Part shown: piece after piece, positions 37,413-48,305 of the stretch | Layout: each line of letters begins with the position of its first letter | Numbering within the stretch: position 1 is the first letter of the stretch | Source: Todiramphus chloris collaris | Lineage: Eukaryota; Chordata; Aves; Coraciiformes; Alcedinidae | DNA length: 64,000 nt | Direction: 5' to 3' | NCBI GenBank assembly: GCA_025345505.1 | Contig: JANVCC010000011.1 | Coordinates: forward strand, 1,497,849 to 1,561,848 | Notes under the pieces: model-generated | The model's database searches: none | Seen by the model: only the letters and a program-made list of their open reading frames with translations | What the model was told of the DNA's origin: nothing | Translations under genes and position numbers: made by a program

Positions 37413-37921
37413 TTGTTTTTTTTCTTCCTGATGATGGAAAAGTGCCATCTGGGGTCTTTTCTGGTGTTCTCTTCCCTAGAAAGGAGGTGCGTGCATCTCA
37501 CAGCAGAGCATGTTTCCATGGTCTCAATCTTTATTGTGTTGGCTGAAGACTGCCAAGGGAGGGGATCAAGCTGGGCCAGAGGACCACTTTCCCTCCCATG
37601 TCACAGCACCTCTCCTGGGCTACACACCACCCATGTGCTGAGGCTCTTGGGGTATGTGTGTTCTTGGTAGTGAGCACAGCAGAAGGATGACTGAGCTTGG
37701 TGCTTCTTTGTGGCATCACAGTAAGCCTGCTTTTCACTCAACAACCTGAAAGCCTGGGATAGCAGAGGACCTGGGAACAGAGAAGCTCCCATCCTGCCTT
37801 TCCTATCTATTTGTTCACAGTTACGACAAAAACACTACATACACTACTTAACAGGGAACAAGGGAGAACACTTTAGCTTGACATTCCTCCAAGCAGCTGG
37901 GAAGGTCACTTGACTGCCCCT

Positions 37922-37953
37922 GGAGAGGAGAGGAGAGGAGAGGAGAGGAGAGG
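37922..37953. repeat. (AGGAG)n short tandem array
   Basis: Six consecutive GGAGA/AGGAG pentamer units form a purine-only strand. It is a minisatellite-like simple repeat. Confidence 0.95.
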
Positions 37954-38059
37954 TCTTACAGAAGTTGATCTGGGAGGTGCCAGATGTCATCAAAAAGATG
38001 AAGATCAAAGACCTTTCTCAATATGCATTTAAGGCTCCTGGTTCCATCTACTTGGCTTC

Positions 38060-38168
38060 ATAAAATCACAAAATCAGAGAATGGTTTGGGTTAAGAGGGA
38101 TCTTTAAAGGTCATCGAGTCCAAACTCCCTGAAGTGAGCAGGGACATCTTCAACTAGATCAGGCTTTT
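38060..38168 (-). mobile_element. CR1 LINE 3' tail
   Basis: The complement of the CR1 terminus: a degraded tail 'aaatcacaaaatcagagaat', then 'ggatctttaaaggtcatcga', 'gtccaaactccctgaagtga' and 'gcagggacatcttcaactag'. About 110 bp remain. Confidence 0.9.
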
Positions 38169-39729
38169 GGGGTTTTGTTGTGCAAACAATCACATCAAGC
38201 TGATTTAAAAGGGGATTACTTGAGCAGTGAGGTATACAGAGGAAATGGTCTTGAAGCAAAACCTTGCATTTGCCTAGTCCCCAGCAAACTTTGGAGCAGC
38301 TGAAGTCCAAGTTCAGATCATGTGTCCCATTGATCTTGATAGCTGTGGAATAAGTAAGGATACAGGGACATTTATACCTGTGCTGATGTTGTCACTAGAC
38401 CCCGATATGACACTCTAGGTTAACTTTGCAGTTACAGGTCACAAGGTACAGAAAATCAGTTTATCATAGCTGTAGTTTAGCAGTCTGGGGTAGTAATTTT
38501 TCTGATCTTGATCTCTTTCCAGAAGACAGGTATCTCACCTGGTTGGCAGGCTGAGCAGGGATGAAAGGAGAGACAGGGCAGTTGGGTCACAGGTAGTCAG
38601 ATTAGGCACAAATCACATTTTTAGAGCACCAGGAAGATCTTGCAAGCTTACAAGGAAGATGAACCAAGGAGCTCCCCATGGTGGAGTATTTCTTCATCTG
38701 CAACTTGTCTGCTGGTGCCTTACAGTTCTAATTTGCTGCTGTAGCCCAAACACTACCAATCCTTTAGTTGAAAGTTCTTTCTTGGGGTCTATGTGCCCAC
38801 TATCTCCCAAGAAATGTGGGTGCACAGGGTGTGAGCCTCCTGGTTCACCAAGCACTGTTCCCTGTTCTCACAGCCACAGCTGCAGCTAAACCTATTTGTC
38901 ATCAGAGCAAGCTGTTTTCACAGCCCCTGGAAGCCTGTTCCAGGACTTTGCTGATCTGATACTTAGGAAGCTTCATCTAATTTCCAGACTAAATTTACTC
39001 CAGGCCAATTAAAACCTACTTGTTCTTCTGCCAACATTTTTTTCTTTCACTCCAGTGTTTCTTTTTGCTCCTGGCTATTTCTACCTTTTATGTGCAACAG
39101 CATTCATTTCCCCTCTCAGCCGCTGTTGTGCTGAGCTGAAAAAGCCAAGTTCTGCATCCTTCCCTTGGTTGACGAGTCCTCCAGCTTTCCATCCATGTCC
39201 TGGCACTTCTCCGCACTGGCTTAGTCTGAATGACTCATTCATGGACACGGCCAACCAGACCTGGAGGAGGTAATTCAGACATGCTCTTACCAATGCCTCA
39301 CACTTTCACAAGCAGTAAATATGAAGGCCCACAAGATATTGCTCCTGAAGGTGAATCAGGCATGTGTATTACCCTCATCTTCTGACCCAGGAGGAGAATT
39401 CTGTCATCTGTGCTGGGATCGTTCATGTCCCAGAGAATACAAAGCATCTCTTGAATGGTGTTAGCTGCAGACCTGGTGATTTGTGGCCTTGGTGTCCATC
39501 TGGTAAATCACAGCTATCTGTCCCATGTCACAGTATTTTGCACCTTCTTTTAGCAGATGTCTCTTGAGTTCAGGGCAGAAGGCACACTGAAGGAAAACTG
39601 CTTCAAAGTTCATTCTGTATTTTGAAGAAACAAAAAGGAAAAAAATAAATGCCACAATGAATCAATTTTAGCATAAGGGGACAACTGTCTATATCCTAAA
39701 TTATTTCCACTTAGTAATGTCCCTTCTCG
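38169..39729. other. Unique stretch, no gene recognised
   Basis: The frames (38659-38889 plus, 39055-39273 plus, 39081-39293 minus) are short and overlapping, without domains. No repeat is seen. Confidence 0.45.
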
Positions 39730-40073
39730 AGGGATGGAGAAACTCTGCTATGAGGACAGGCTGAAAGATTTAGGGTTGTTCAGCCTGGAGAAGAGAAGGC
39801 TCTGGAGAGACCTTATTGTGGTCTTTCAGTACTTAAAGGACACCTATAAGAAAGGTGGGAACAATCTTTTTAGATTAGATCTAAGGAAGAAATTTTTTAA
39901 AATGAGGGTGGTGAAACTCTGTCATGGGTTGCCTAGAGAAGTGATAGATGCCCCGTCCCTGGAAACATTCCAGATCAGGTTGGACAGGGCTTTGAGAAAC
40001 CTGCTGTAGTTGAAGATGTCCCTGCTCCCTGCAGGGGGTGACCTCTAAAAGTCCCTTCCAACACACACCATTG
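39730..40073 (+). mobile_element. CR1 LINE, 5'-truncated 3' end
   Basis: It starts in the end of ORF2 ('ctatgaggacaggctgaaag', 'cagcctggagaagagaaggc'), then the 3' UTR 'gggttgcctagagaagtgat' and 'aggttggacagggctttgag', ending at 'aaaagtcccttccaacacac'. A 91-codon open frame (39734-40009) spans part of it but is mostly translated UTR. The usual octamer tail is replaced by a pyrimidine tract. Confidence 0.94.
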
Positions 40074-40205
40074 TCTTCTCCCCTTCCCCTTCCCTGTCCT
40101 CTTTCCCTTCCCTCTTCTCTTCCCTCTTCCCTTTTCTTCTCTTCCCTCTTCCCTTTTCTTCTCTTCCTCTTCCCTTCTTTTTTTCCTTTATTTCCTTCCT
40201 TTTCT
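40074..40205. repeat. Pyrimidine-rich (CTTCC/CTTTTC) tract
   Basis: About 130 bp of almost pure C and T on the plus strand, made of shifting CTTCC, CCCTT and TTCTT units. It directly follows the CR1 body where an octamer tail would be expected, so it may have grown from that tail. Confidence 0.92.
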
Positions 40206-40879
40206 CCCTAGAAAGATCATAAAACTTTCAGTCTTTCATAAGCAAGATGATGGATCTGGAAAGTAAAAGTCGTATCCGGAATGGACACACTAGAAGGACA
40301 AGTGGCTTACTGTTATTTTACACATAATTAATAGCTTGATCATGGCATACCAAAGGAATACTGCCACCATCATCCAGGACTACACCTTGTTACACTCCTA
40401 CTCAAACACTATGTTTCTTGATGGGAAGCAAAAAGTCAACCAGACTCTGCACCTATCTCATCTATAGGATGAATTTCACCCACTAATGAACTAAACCACA
40501 TACTCTGCTTGGATGATAGTGCCATGGATGGTGAGTCACTGGCCAAGGAATGTAAGGCCAGTATTTTTAATTTGTTCTGAATTCAAACTGCTTGAGTTTT
40601 CACAGATGATAAGTGTCAGCACCACCTCCTAGAGACATCACTGAAAGGTTGGAAATCATCTTCGCTATTATCGTAAATGCTCAAACAACAGACGTGCTTT
40701 TGCTGGATTTCACCCTTCAAAACTGTGGTGAAATAATTATTTTCATCTATTAAAAAAATTATGATAATATGTTATTAAGTACTGGCCAGGGAATGCAGTC
40801 AGACAAATGCAATACTAAAGTGTTGCCAATTCTTGTGATTTTATCTGGACCTTTATTACATGTTTTAAAAACCCCAGAC
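40206..40879. other. Unique AT-rich stretch
   Basis: No recognised element. The old CR1 body downstream may begin slightly inside this interval, because its left edge is hard to see. Confidence 0.4.
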
Positions 40880-42470
40880 TTCAGAGTCATGGGATTAGAT
40901 ACAAATCTCAGGTTTCTCTTCTTTGTTTTTCCTTTTAATAAAGGGAAGGAAAGAAAGTTTGAAAAGTTTTTGTAGATATATTCTATTGATTCAAAAAACA
41001 GATGAAAGACTGGCTGTCAAAAAAAGAACTTAAAAATGTAAATGAAAATTGGAAAATGTTAAATAATATTTTGCTATATTTATTCAAAAGAACATAGGCC
41101 CACAGCTGAAAGAGTAAACAAGTCTGGTTTTTTTTTCAAGTTGTTTTACAAGGGAAGTGGAAACAGCTATGAAAAGAAAAGTAAAACTCCAATATGTAAT
41201 AACTGGGGAAACTTAAAAGCAAAAATTAAAAGCTACAAATTGTAGGGATTTTATGGGGAAGAGAAATACTCCAGGGGAGAGGGAAACAGGAGGAGATCAA
41301 AGCTGGGACAGTAAGTAGGAGGCTTTAATAAATCAAAATCAGAAACAATCCTAAGTGTAATATGGGATCGTGGACAGATATGGATGAATGTGGAAGGACA
41401 GAATAGACCTGATAACAGTATTTCAGAAGCAGTAAGTATCTTCAGGAAACAGTTGTATTCCAGTTTTGATGATTAAATACTTTCCCTTACAGCAAAAAGA
41501 AAACTAAAAAAACAAACAAAAAAAAATCCCAAACAAACAGACAACCAAAAAGCATGTGACAGAATATATAATAAATCCAATAGATAGATATTAGACATCT
41601 GTGTGACTGGCATCCCAGATTTAGAAAAGAACTAACCAAGGACCAATATGTGCTATCGAGTTTGAGAAATAACTTATGTCCTGAGAATAGGAATATTCCT
41701 TCTGGAACAGAGAAACAAAATAACCTGGGTGATTTTGGACTATCAGCCTAACACCAGTCATGGAAAAAGTGAGTCAACAACATCACTGAAAAAAATAACA
41801 CTGATCCCCACAGAAAATAGATCACATCAAGTCAATCTCACATGAGTTTTGACAGTCAAAAATGACAGCATGGATGTAGCATATTTCCACAGGAATCCTG
41901 TAAACTACACCACCAAATTTCTCTTATGAAATTGTAACCACTGGATAATCAATACAATGTACATTTAAAGGGATAAAAGCATCAGACATGTCTAAAATGA
42001 GCGTATATCTTTGACCTAATACATTTCATAGCTGTACTCTAGATGAATTGGTCTGTAGCCTTGCATTATCTAAACTTTTTTTAAATGGATAAGAAAAAAA
42101 GCATGAAAACTGATATGGATAAACATAGCAGATAACACTGGGACTGGCAAGAACAATAAAAACCAAGACAGATTGCTAATGGAAGACAGTTTACTGTGGT
42201 TCATATGCTGAGCACAAGCAAACTACTGGTACTTTCACATGACCAAATATAAGAACACATGCTTAAAAATTACACATGCAGGCCTGATTTACCAAATGCG
42301 ATTAGGGGAGACGATTTGACTCTCTGGAAGTCAGCAATTTCAGCAGGGACCTCTAGGCTGTGGTGGATATTGGCTGAACATGAGAGTCTAAGAAGTACTG
42401 TGGACCTCAAATTACAAATTGAGGAAGGAGACACATAAGGTGATGGAAGTCAAAGCAGAGGCTGAAAATC
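40880..42470 (+). mobile_element. Very old CR1-type LINE body (ORF2 region)
   Basis: This AT-rich sequence follows, in order, the ORF2 of older sauropsid CR1 elements. The pre-RT part is near 41150-41270 ('ggggaaacttaaaagcaaaa', 'ctacaaattgtagggatttt'). The stretch before the catalytic core lies near 41330-41460. The 'NYRPVSLTS' equivalent is near 41745-41765, the 'FADDTKLG' equivalent near 42125-42140 ('cagataacactgggactggc'), and the 'LGVVVD..LNMS' equivalent near 42350-42385. All frames are broken and no 3' tail is recognised. It looks much older than the other CR1 copies here. The edges are uncertain by 100 bp or more. Confidence 0.58.
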
Positions 42471-42947
42471 TGAAAAAGGTTAATAGAAGAAAACAATAGA
42501 ATGTTTGTAAAAGTGGTAAATTGTGCTGAGAGGACCTTTAGCTAGGAGAAGATTGAAGGTTGATCCCAATGAAGACGGGTGGATGTCTCTTTACCAGAAA
42601 TTGCTCAGATACAGCAATGACCTTAAGCAGAAATCCATTGAGAAAAGCCTGACAGCACATATCTTGCAGGACATAAAAAAAAAAAAAAAAAGGATAGTAA
42701 CAATGCCTTTTGAGTTTGAAATGCATTCTCTGCATCAAAAACAATTCACAGCAGTTTTATTCTGAACACAGGTGTGTATTAGAGTCAGTTGTGTGATTCT
42801 GGCGCAGGAGAAAGGCTCACCATCTTACAGATGGATGCTGGAAACCAGAAATGGAGGTACTGAAGTGTCACCTGGGACCCAGCTCCAAATGTCTGAAGTG
42901 TCTGAAAAAGCTTGGTCCCCAGGATTTGATCCTACAGCAGGACTGGG
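42471..42947. other. Unexplained stretch between old LINE and hairpin
   Basis: It holds an A run at 42674-42691 and an 80-codon frame (42523-42765) with no domain. It could include the lost 3' part of the old LINE. Confidence 0.4.
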
Positions 42948-43023
42948 CTCCTCACTGCCAGTCCATAGCATCCTGTCCCAACTTGACGGTCACAACAGGA
43001 TACTATGGACTGGCAGTGAGGAG
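42948..43023. repeat. Near-perfect 29-bp inverted repeat (hairpin)
   Basis: The left arm 42948-42976 ('ctcctcactgccagtccata...') and right arm 42995-43023 ('...tatggactggcagtgaggag') are complementary at 28 of 29 positions, with an 18-bp spacer. As RNA it would fold into a stem-loop of 76 nt, the size range of a microRNA precursor. It could also be a recent inverted duplication or replication template switch. No terminal-repeat transposon context is visible. Confidence 0.92.
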
Positions 43024-46000
43024 ATGGGGTGTCTTTCCTCAGCAGACAGTGGAGGTCACTCCAGTAACTCTAGGTGGAGGCTTTCTCTACCATTCCCACC
43101 ACGTGCTTAAAAATGTATGCCTGCTTTTCTCACAAAGCTGATGTCAGTACCTAGACCTGTTCTTTCCCCCAGCTTTTTTCCTGGAAGGAATATGAATTTC
43201 AGGTGGTGAAACCACCCATTTCAAAGGGGATCTTATTTCTAGGGAGAGAACCTGCCTGGACTCCTTGTGGTGGCTACAGACAAACCCTCTGGGGCTTGTT
43301 TTTCACCTTGCAGTCGTGTTGTCCTCTTGGCTTTCTACGGTCCAGATCCCAAACAGCACCTGCCACCTTTGGAAGGTTAAAAAAATAAATACTTGAAAGA
43401 ATCTGAGCAGAGCTGAAAATCTGACCCATGTCTGGCTTTAACTACCCAGCCACCACAGCTTTAAGCTCCCTTGCCAACTGTTGTACAAGATATGATACAG
43501 GAGTAAGAATGTGCCCACTGGCATCTCTACTGTTGCCTCAGCATCTCCCAAAGCAGAACAATTTTCTCCCATGATTGGGGTAATTAAGACTAAAATTCTA
43601 AGTGAAACTGAGTGCTTCTGGGAAACATAGCAGGAGAAGGTTGTGCAAAACTCTATAAAACCCTCTTGTTTCCAGCAAACCTCACTGCCCTGTGAATCAG
43701 CAGATGCAGGATGGGGATAGAGAGTGGGAAAATCTGGGAGTGCTGGAAAGGTGATGCTGAACTGGGTGTTTCATGGGGCTGGTAACAGATGATGGGGTGC
43801 AGCCACCCTGTGTAGCCTGGATGCTCAGACATCACAGTGAGGAATGGAGGAGAATGGTCAGAGGACAGAATAGGCAACAAGAAAAGCAAAAGGTCACAGT
43901 CGCAAATAGCCCAAATTAGATCCTTCCAGAAAGGTGCTTAACATCCATGAATCTTTTCTTGTTTTTACTAGTCCCGTTCACAGTTCCTGTGCATTCCGTT
44001 GTACTTCTTAAACTAACCCTGCAGGAGAGACTTGTCTATTAATGTCCCACCAGAGACAGAGCAATAGGGAGAAGGGGCAGAGAGAGGAGCCAGACATGAA
44101 GCAAAGAACCTGAAAACATCAGCAAGAGCTACAAGATGGGGGAGAAAAACACAGGCAAGAGGCCGGCTCAATGGCTTTCAAGTCTTTCCCCTTTCTCCTA
44201 CCTTTCACTTGACTGTCCTGATACATAAGAAACCCTTCCTTCTGGGAAGTGTTTGTCTTTGGTCCAATAATACCACTTTTCACACCCATTTGTGCCCTGT
44301 CTGGAAGTGTAATAAGACTCCTTAGTAATAAAAATTAGGTAGGTAGGGGGATTTGTAAAATACATGGCACTGGGGATTTGAAACTGCAGAATACCTGCCT
44401 CTCGGCTTGGCAAACCTTCTGCAGCTCTGTTCTCCATCTGCATGGAGAATAAAGGCTCCAGGGAAAATAAAAGCCCTGCTTGTGTACTAAAGCAGGGCTT
44501 ACTGGAGAGAGAGAGGGAAATCATGGCTCTGCCGGAAGCAGTGGTGAAATTCTTGTTGCTTTTAGTGGGGCCCAGCCTTTGCCTAATGCTTTTCATTGAG
44601 GTTTCTCAGTGGGACATGGATCTTTCTTGGGTGAAAGAGCTTGTCAGTGGTCCTGCAGCAAAAAGAAGAAGAGAAATGAAATTCAGTACAGGGAGTCTGA
44701 TAGAGCTTGCTTAAATTCCTCTGAGGGAAGGAAAAGTTTTTATCCTGTTCCCAGGCATATGGCAACATAGCAGAGTCCTTTCTGCTTGCTATATCACACG
44801 GCTAATAAAACTCCTGTGCTCCACACTCAGCAGATGGTTTTGTGGCTGATGCATGAACCAGAATGAGATCCTGTTCCCTTTCCCTGCAGCTTTCCTGTCT
44901 CTGCAGTGCTAGAAAGAGCAAAGGTCACCTGCGAATTACTGTATACGTTGATAATATAGCAGAGCAGGGCTGTTAAACTGTGACAGCTTGAATGCGGGAT
45001 CGTAGGGGAGTGGGGGAAGAGAGAGAGATGACTGAAATTTCAAATGCTGCGTTGAGAGACACTGCAGAATCTTTCATCTGGAAGGGGAAGGCATTTTAAA
45101 AGCTGCTTCCACTGAGTGAGTCTTTGCAGGGCTTCAGTGACATAGCAGACTCTGAAGTTGACCTTCCCCAACTGGCCTTCTCTCCGTGCTGAAGAGATTC
45201 CCAACTTGAGCATGGTCCCCCATGCAGTAAATCGCACCTTCATGATGATGGGCTCACTTTTCTCAGTTTCCTTTCACAGGACACACGGCAGCAACAAGAG
45301 GTCCTCCACGGATGGGCTGAAACCTTTTGAGTCTTACATTGGCTTTGCCAAGCAATTTTACACCCAGTAATTTGGACACAAGCTGTACTTAGAGTTAGAC
45401 TTGCAATTGCGTTTGGAAAACTTTACATGGAGTTATATACAGAGAAGAAGGAAGGTTTTTGTGTCAGCTTCAACCAGCACTGTGTGGTGCAGAGATACAT
45501 TAGAAATGACTGCCTCTCATTGGCATAACCCTGTCACATCTCTCCATTTGACATTCAGGAGACATCTCAGGACTAGGTCACATCCAAAGCAACAAATTTA
45601 AGTCCTTCTTCATAAGGAAGGATGAGCATGAAAACACAGAGTGTAAACAATGCAGTGATGACTTACTGAGTCTGCAGTTTGGAGTTTGAGAGGTATCAGC
45701 TCACATGTGGGTATTGTCTACATGGGCACACTGCAGGACTTTGCTCTCCACCTGTGACATCTTTATGGGGCAGAAAAAGGTTTCAACACGGCCCTGCAGA
45801 AGATCTGCAGAAAAGGAGAAGGAAGAACTCTCCAAGCTGCTGAACCCTTCACTGCTGCCTCCCTCCATGGTGGACTCTAATAAATAGTGAACAACTGCTG
45901 GGTCTCATTCCTTGCTGGCATTTAAAGGTAAGAAGAGTCCAAATGGAGCTAAAAAAAAAAATAAAAAAATCTTCTAATAACAGCATACCTTCCCTAAACT

Positions 46001-47532
46001 GCTTCCAGCGTAACCATTCCACACAAATCATCCCATAAACACTTTTGAATCCCCCATTAAAGTGTGCATGGCCTCCACTGATGTTATTAGAGGACTCCTT
46101 GGGAGTAAATTGAGAGCAGACAGCCACTGTTGGTGCCAATGTCCCCCTTCTTCTCTTCTCTCCATTTTTCTTCCACTCCCCCAGGGCTTTCTGTGTTCTC
46201 AGTTAGTACAATGTGGGCTGTGATGCTAAGACTCGTTTTTATTCATCTGCTGTCCAGCTCTGACTGTGAAATAACCCAGCCTTGCAATCTCCCAGCCCTG
46301 TCTGTGGAGACTGATTCTTCCCCAGGTTTCTGCAGCCATTGCGGTGCCAGGCAGCAGCACTTCTAGGGGCAAAAGGAGACCCAACAGATGGATGGGAGTC
46401 AGTATTACCCTCCCTCTGCCATCGATGCTTAGAGTGAGCCCTGCGGAGTCAAGCCGATGTTTGACCGCCAGCCATCTCTTGTGAGCTCAATGTACTTAAA
46501 TAAGAAACTAGAGCACAGGCTGCCATAAGCACAGGGCAGATGTTGCTGAGATGGATGCCTGGGTATGAAATCAAAACCCAAGTGTTTCCAAAAAAGGGAA
46601 AAAGAGACCAAGCTTTTAAACCCAGCACCTGCCTTCATGCATGAGTGGGGAGGACAAAGGGCATGGCAGCTTCCCCAAACTGGGAAGCATTGGCTTGGGT
46701 GAGGCTGCAGGGCAATAGGGAGGGAAGAGGGAACTGTCATCAAGAGACATTTCCATCAACTGCTATTGCAAATCATCCCCATGGCCAGGAGCCTGGGCTT
46801 GGCCCGGGTTCACCCAAAGGTAGCTGCAAATGGACACAATGAAACTCTCATTCCTTGGAGCTGCTGCCCTGATAAAGGAGCCGTTGCGCGAGCCACAGCA
46901 CATGTACAGACAGTGGAAGCTGGAGTTGAGTTATTGCATGTCTCATAAGCCCCAAGCTCTGGCTGAAAGTTTTCCCGTCGTGGGCATATCAAAAGTAGCC
47001 TTTTTAATAGGGATTCTCTGCTGTCTAGCAATACAGTTCCTTCAGGAAATGGTGGATTGTCTCCCTTCCATCAGGTTTTGCAGAATTTGCACAAACTTCA
47101 TCTCTCTGAGCTCTCTTTTGCTCTATCAAAGGTTGGCCAAATGACATGGGGTTCCAAAGTTTTGCAGGAGGACACAGGCACGCCCACACATTGCATAATC
47201 AAATAAATATAGTTTCCTTTGGAAATCAGAATGAAAAATAAATGCTGAGCACGCTCAGTGCTGCTGCCCTTCACTTTCCTTCTTTTGACACAGACTTCTG
47301 AAATAATAGTTTGTAATAAAGTCCATCTTTAACTACTCTGGTTAAAACAGTCTGTGTGGAAGCTGAGCCTCTGTCTGAGTTATTCTTAGTCAAAGTTAGC
47401 TTCATAATGTAAATTAAGTTACAAAATAAGTTTTTACACTGGCATTTCCTAGATACTGACTTTACAGCTGTAAAGTTCATTGGTTGTGTTATTATTTGTA
47501 ACAAACACCAGTGAGACTAAGAATGCAGGAAT
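43024..47532. other. Long unique stretch, no gene recognised
   Basis: About 4.5 kb. The frames (44198-44596 minus, 132 codons; 46429-46743 minus, 104 codons; 46830-47144 plus, 104 codons) overlap opposite-strand frames and show no domain. An A-rich run is at 45951-45969. No transposon is recognised. Confidence 0.45.
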
Positions 47533-47740
47533 GACCTTACTGGGATGGATCAAAGGGGCCATCTGTCCCAGTAACTCACTTCTGACATTGGCCCATGCTG
47601 AGGCAAATGGTGTTGGAAATCAGTGGCCCTTCCCTCAGTTATACATACAGACTTTCTCAGCCTGAGGTTTCATCCAGAGAGTTATCTTTAATATCTACCC
47701 ATGTGCCAGCTCTCCATGTGATCTTTTCTAGCCTTCACAT
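47533..47740. mobile_element. Ancient dispersed repeat fragment
   Basis: The sequence 'actgggatggatcaaagggg', then 'ccatctgtcccagtaactca' and 'cttctgacattggcccatgc', resembles a repeat widespread in turtles and birds that reads roughly 'gaccaaaggtccatctagcc' then 'cagtgtcctg..tctgacagtggcc'. The family name and orientation are uncertain; it may be an old CR1/L3-type LINE end. Confidence 0.45.
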
Positions 47741-48305
47741 AGGCAGAGTGAAAAGCTGTTGGTTGGGTTTTTTTTTTAAAATCTCAAACTTAAAAGTGGT
47801 TGGTTCAAGATGCAATAAATCAGTGAGGTTAGACAGCTGGTGTTAAGATTACAAATTATCTGAGGCAAGCATAAGAGGTTTTACTTCTTGCTCTACTTTC
47901 AGGTTTCAAATATGTTTTCCTTTGACTTACAACACACATGCATGATTAAGAGTTTTATCGGGAAAAGACTGGAGTAAATCTCTTTATTATTAAGGAGAGA
48001 GTGGGATTCAGGCCTTTGGATGTGGAAGATTTATGTCAGTTCCCACGCACCTCTGGGTTGCCCCTGAGGTTGCAGCCTGAGGAAGAGCAGCTTCATCTCC
48101 CACTTCTCGCTGACAAATGACAAATTTCTCCAAGGGCTGAGAAGGTGGAAGACATAATGAAATCATGTGTTCAAAATAAGAGGGGAACTATGTGATAAAT
48201 TATAATTATTAATAATACCATCTCACAGATCGAAGGTGCATTCAGTGCTACAGAGCTTTAGCAACTTAAAATGACCTAGGGAAGTCATCCCATCCACCAG
48301 AGAAA
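47741..48305. other. Unique stretch before the CR1 cluster
   Basis: About 560 bp with no gene or repeat recognised, apart from a short T run near 47770. Confidence 0.45.

Larger units (their letters stand above)
36077..38059. other. Unique stretch with two short tandem repeats
   Basis: No gene is recognised. It contains an exact 31-bp duplication at 37351-37412 and an AGGAG array at 37922-37953. Confidence 0.45.
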
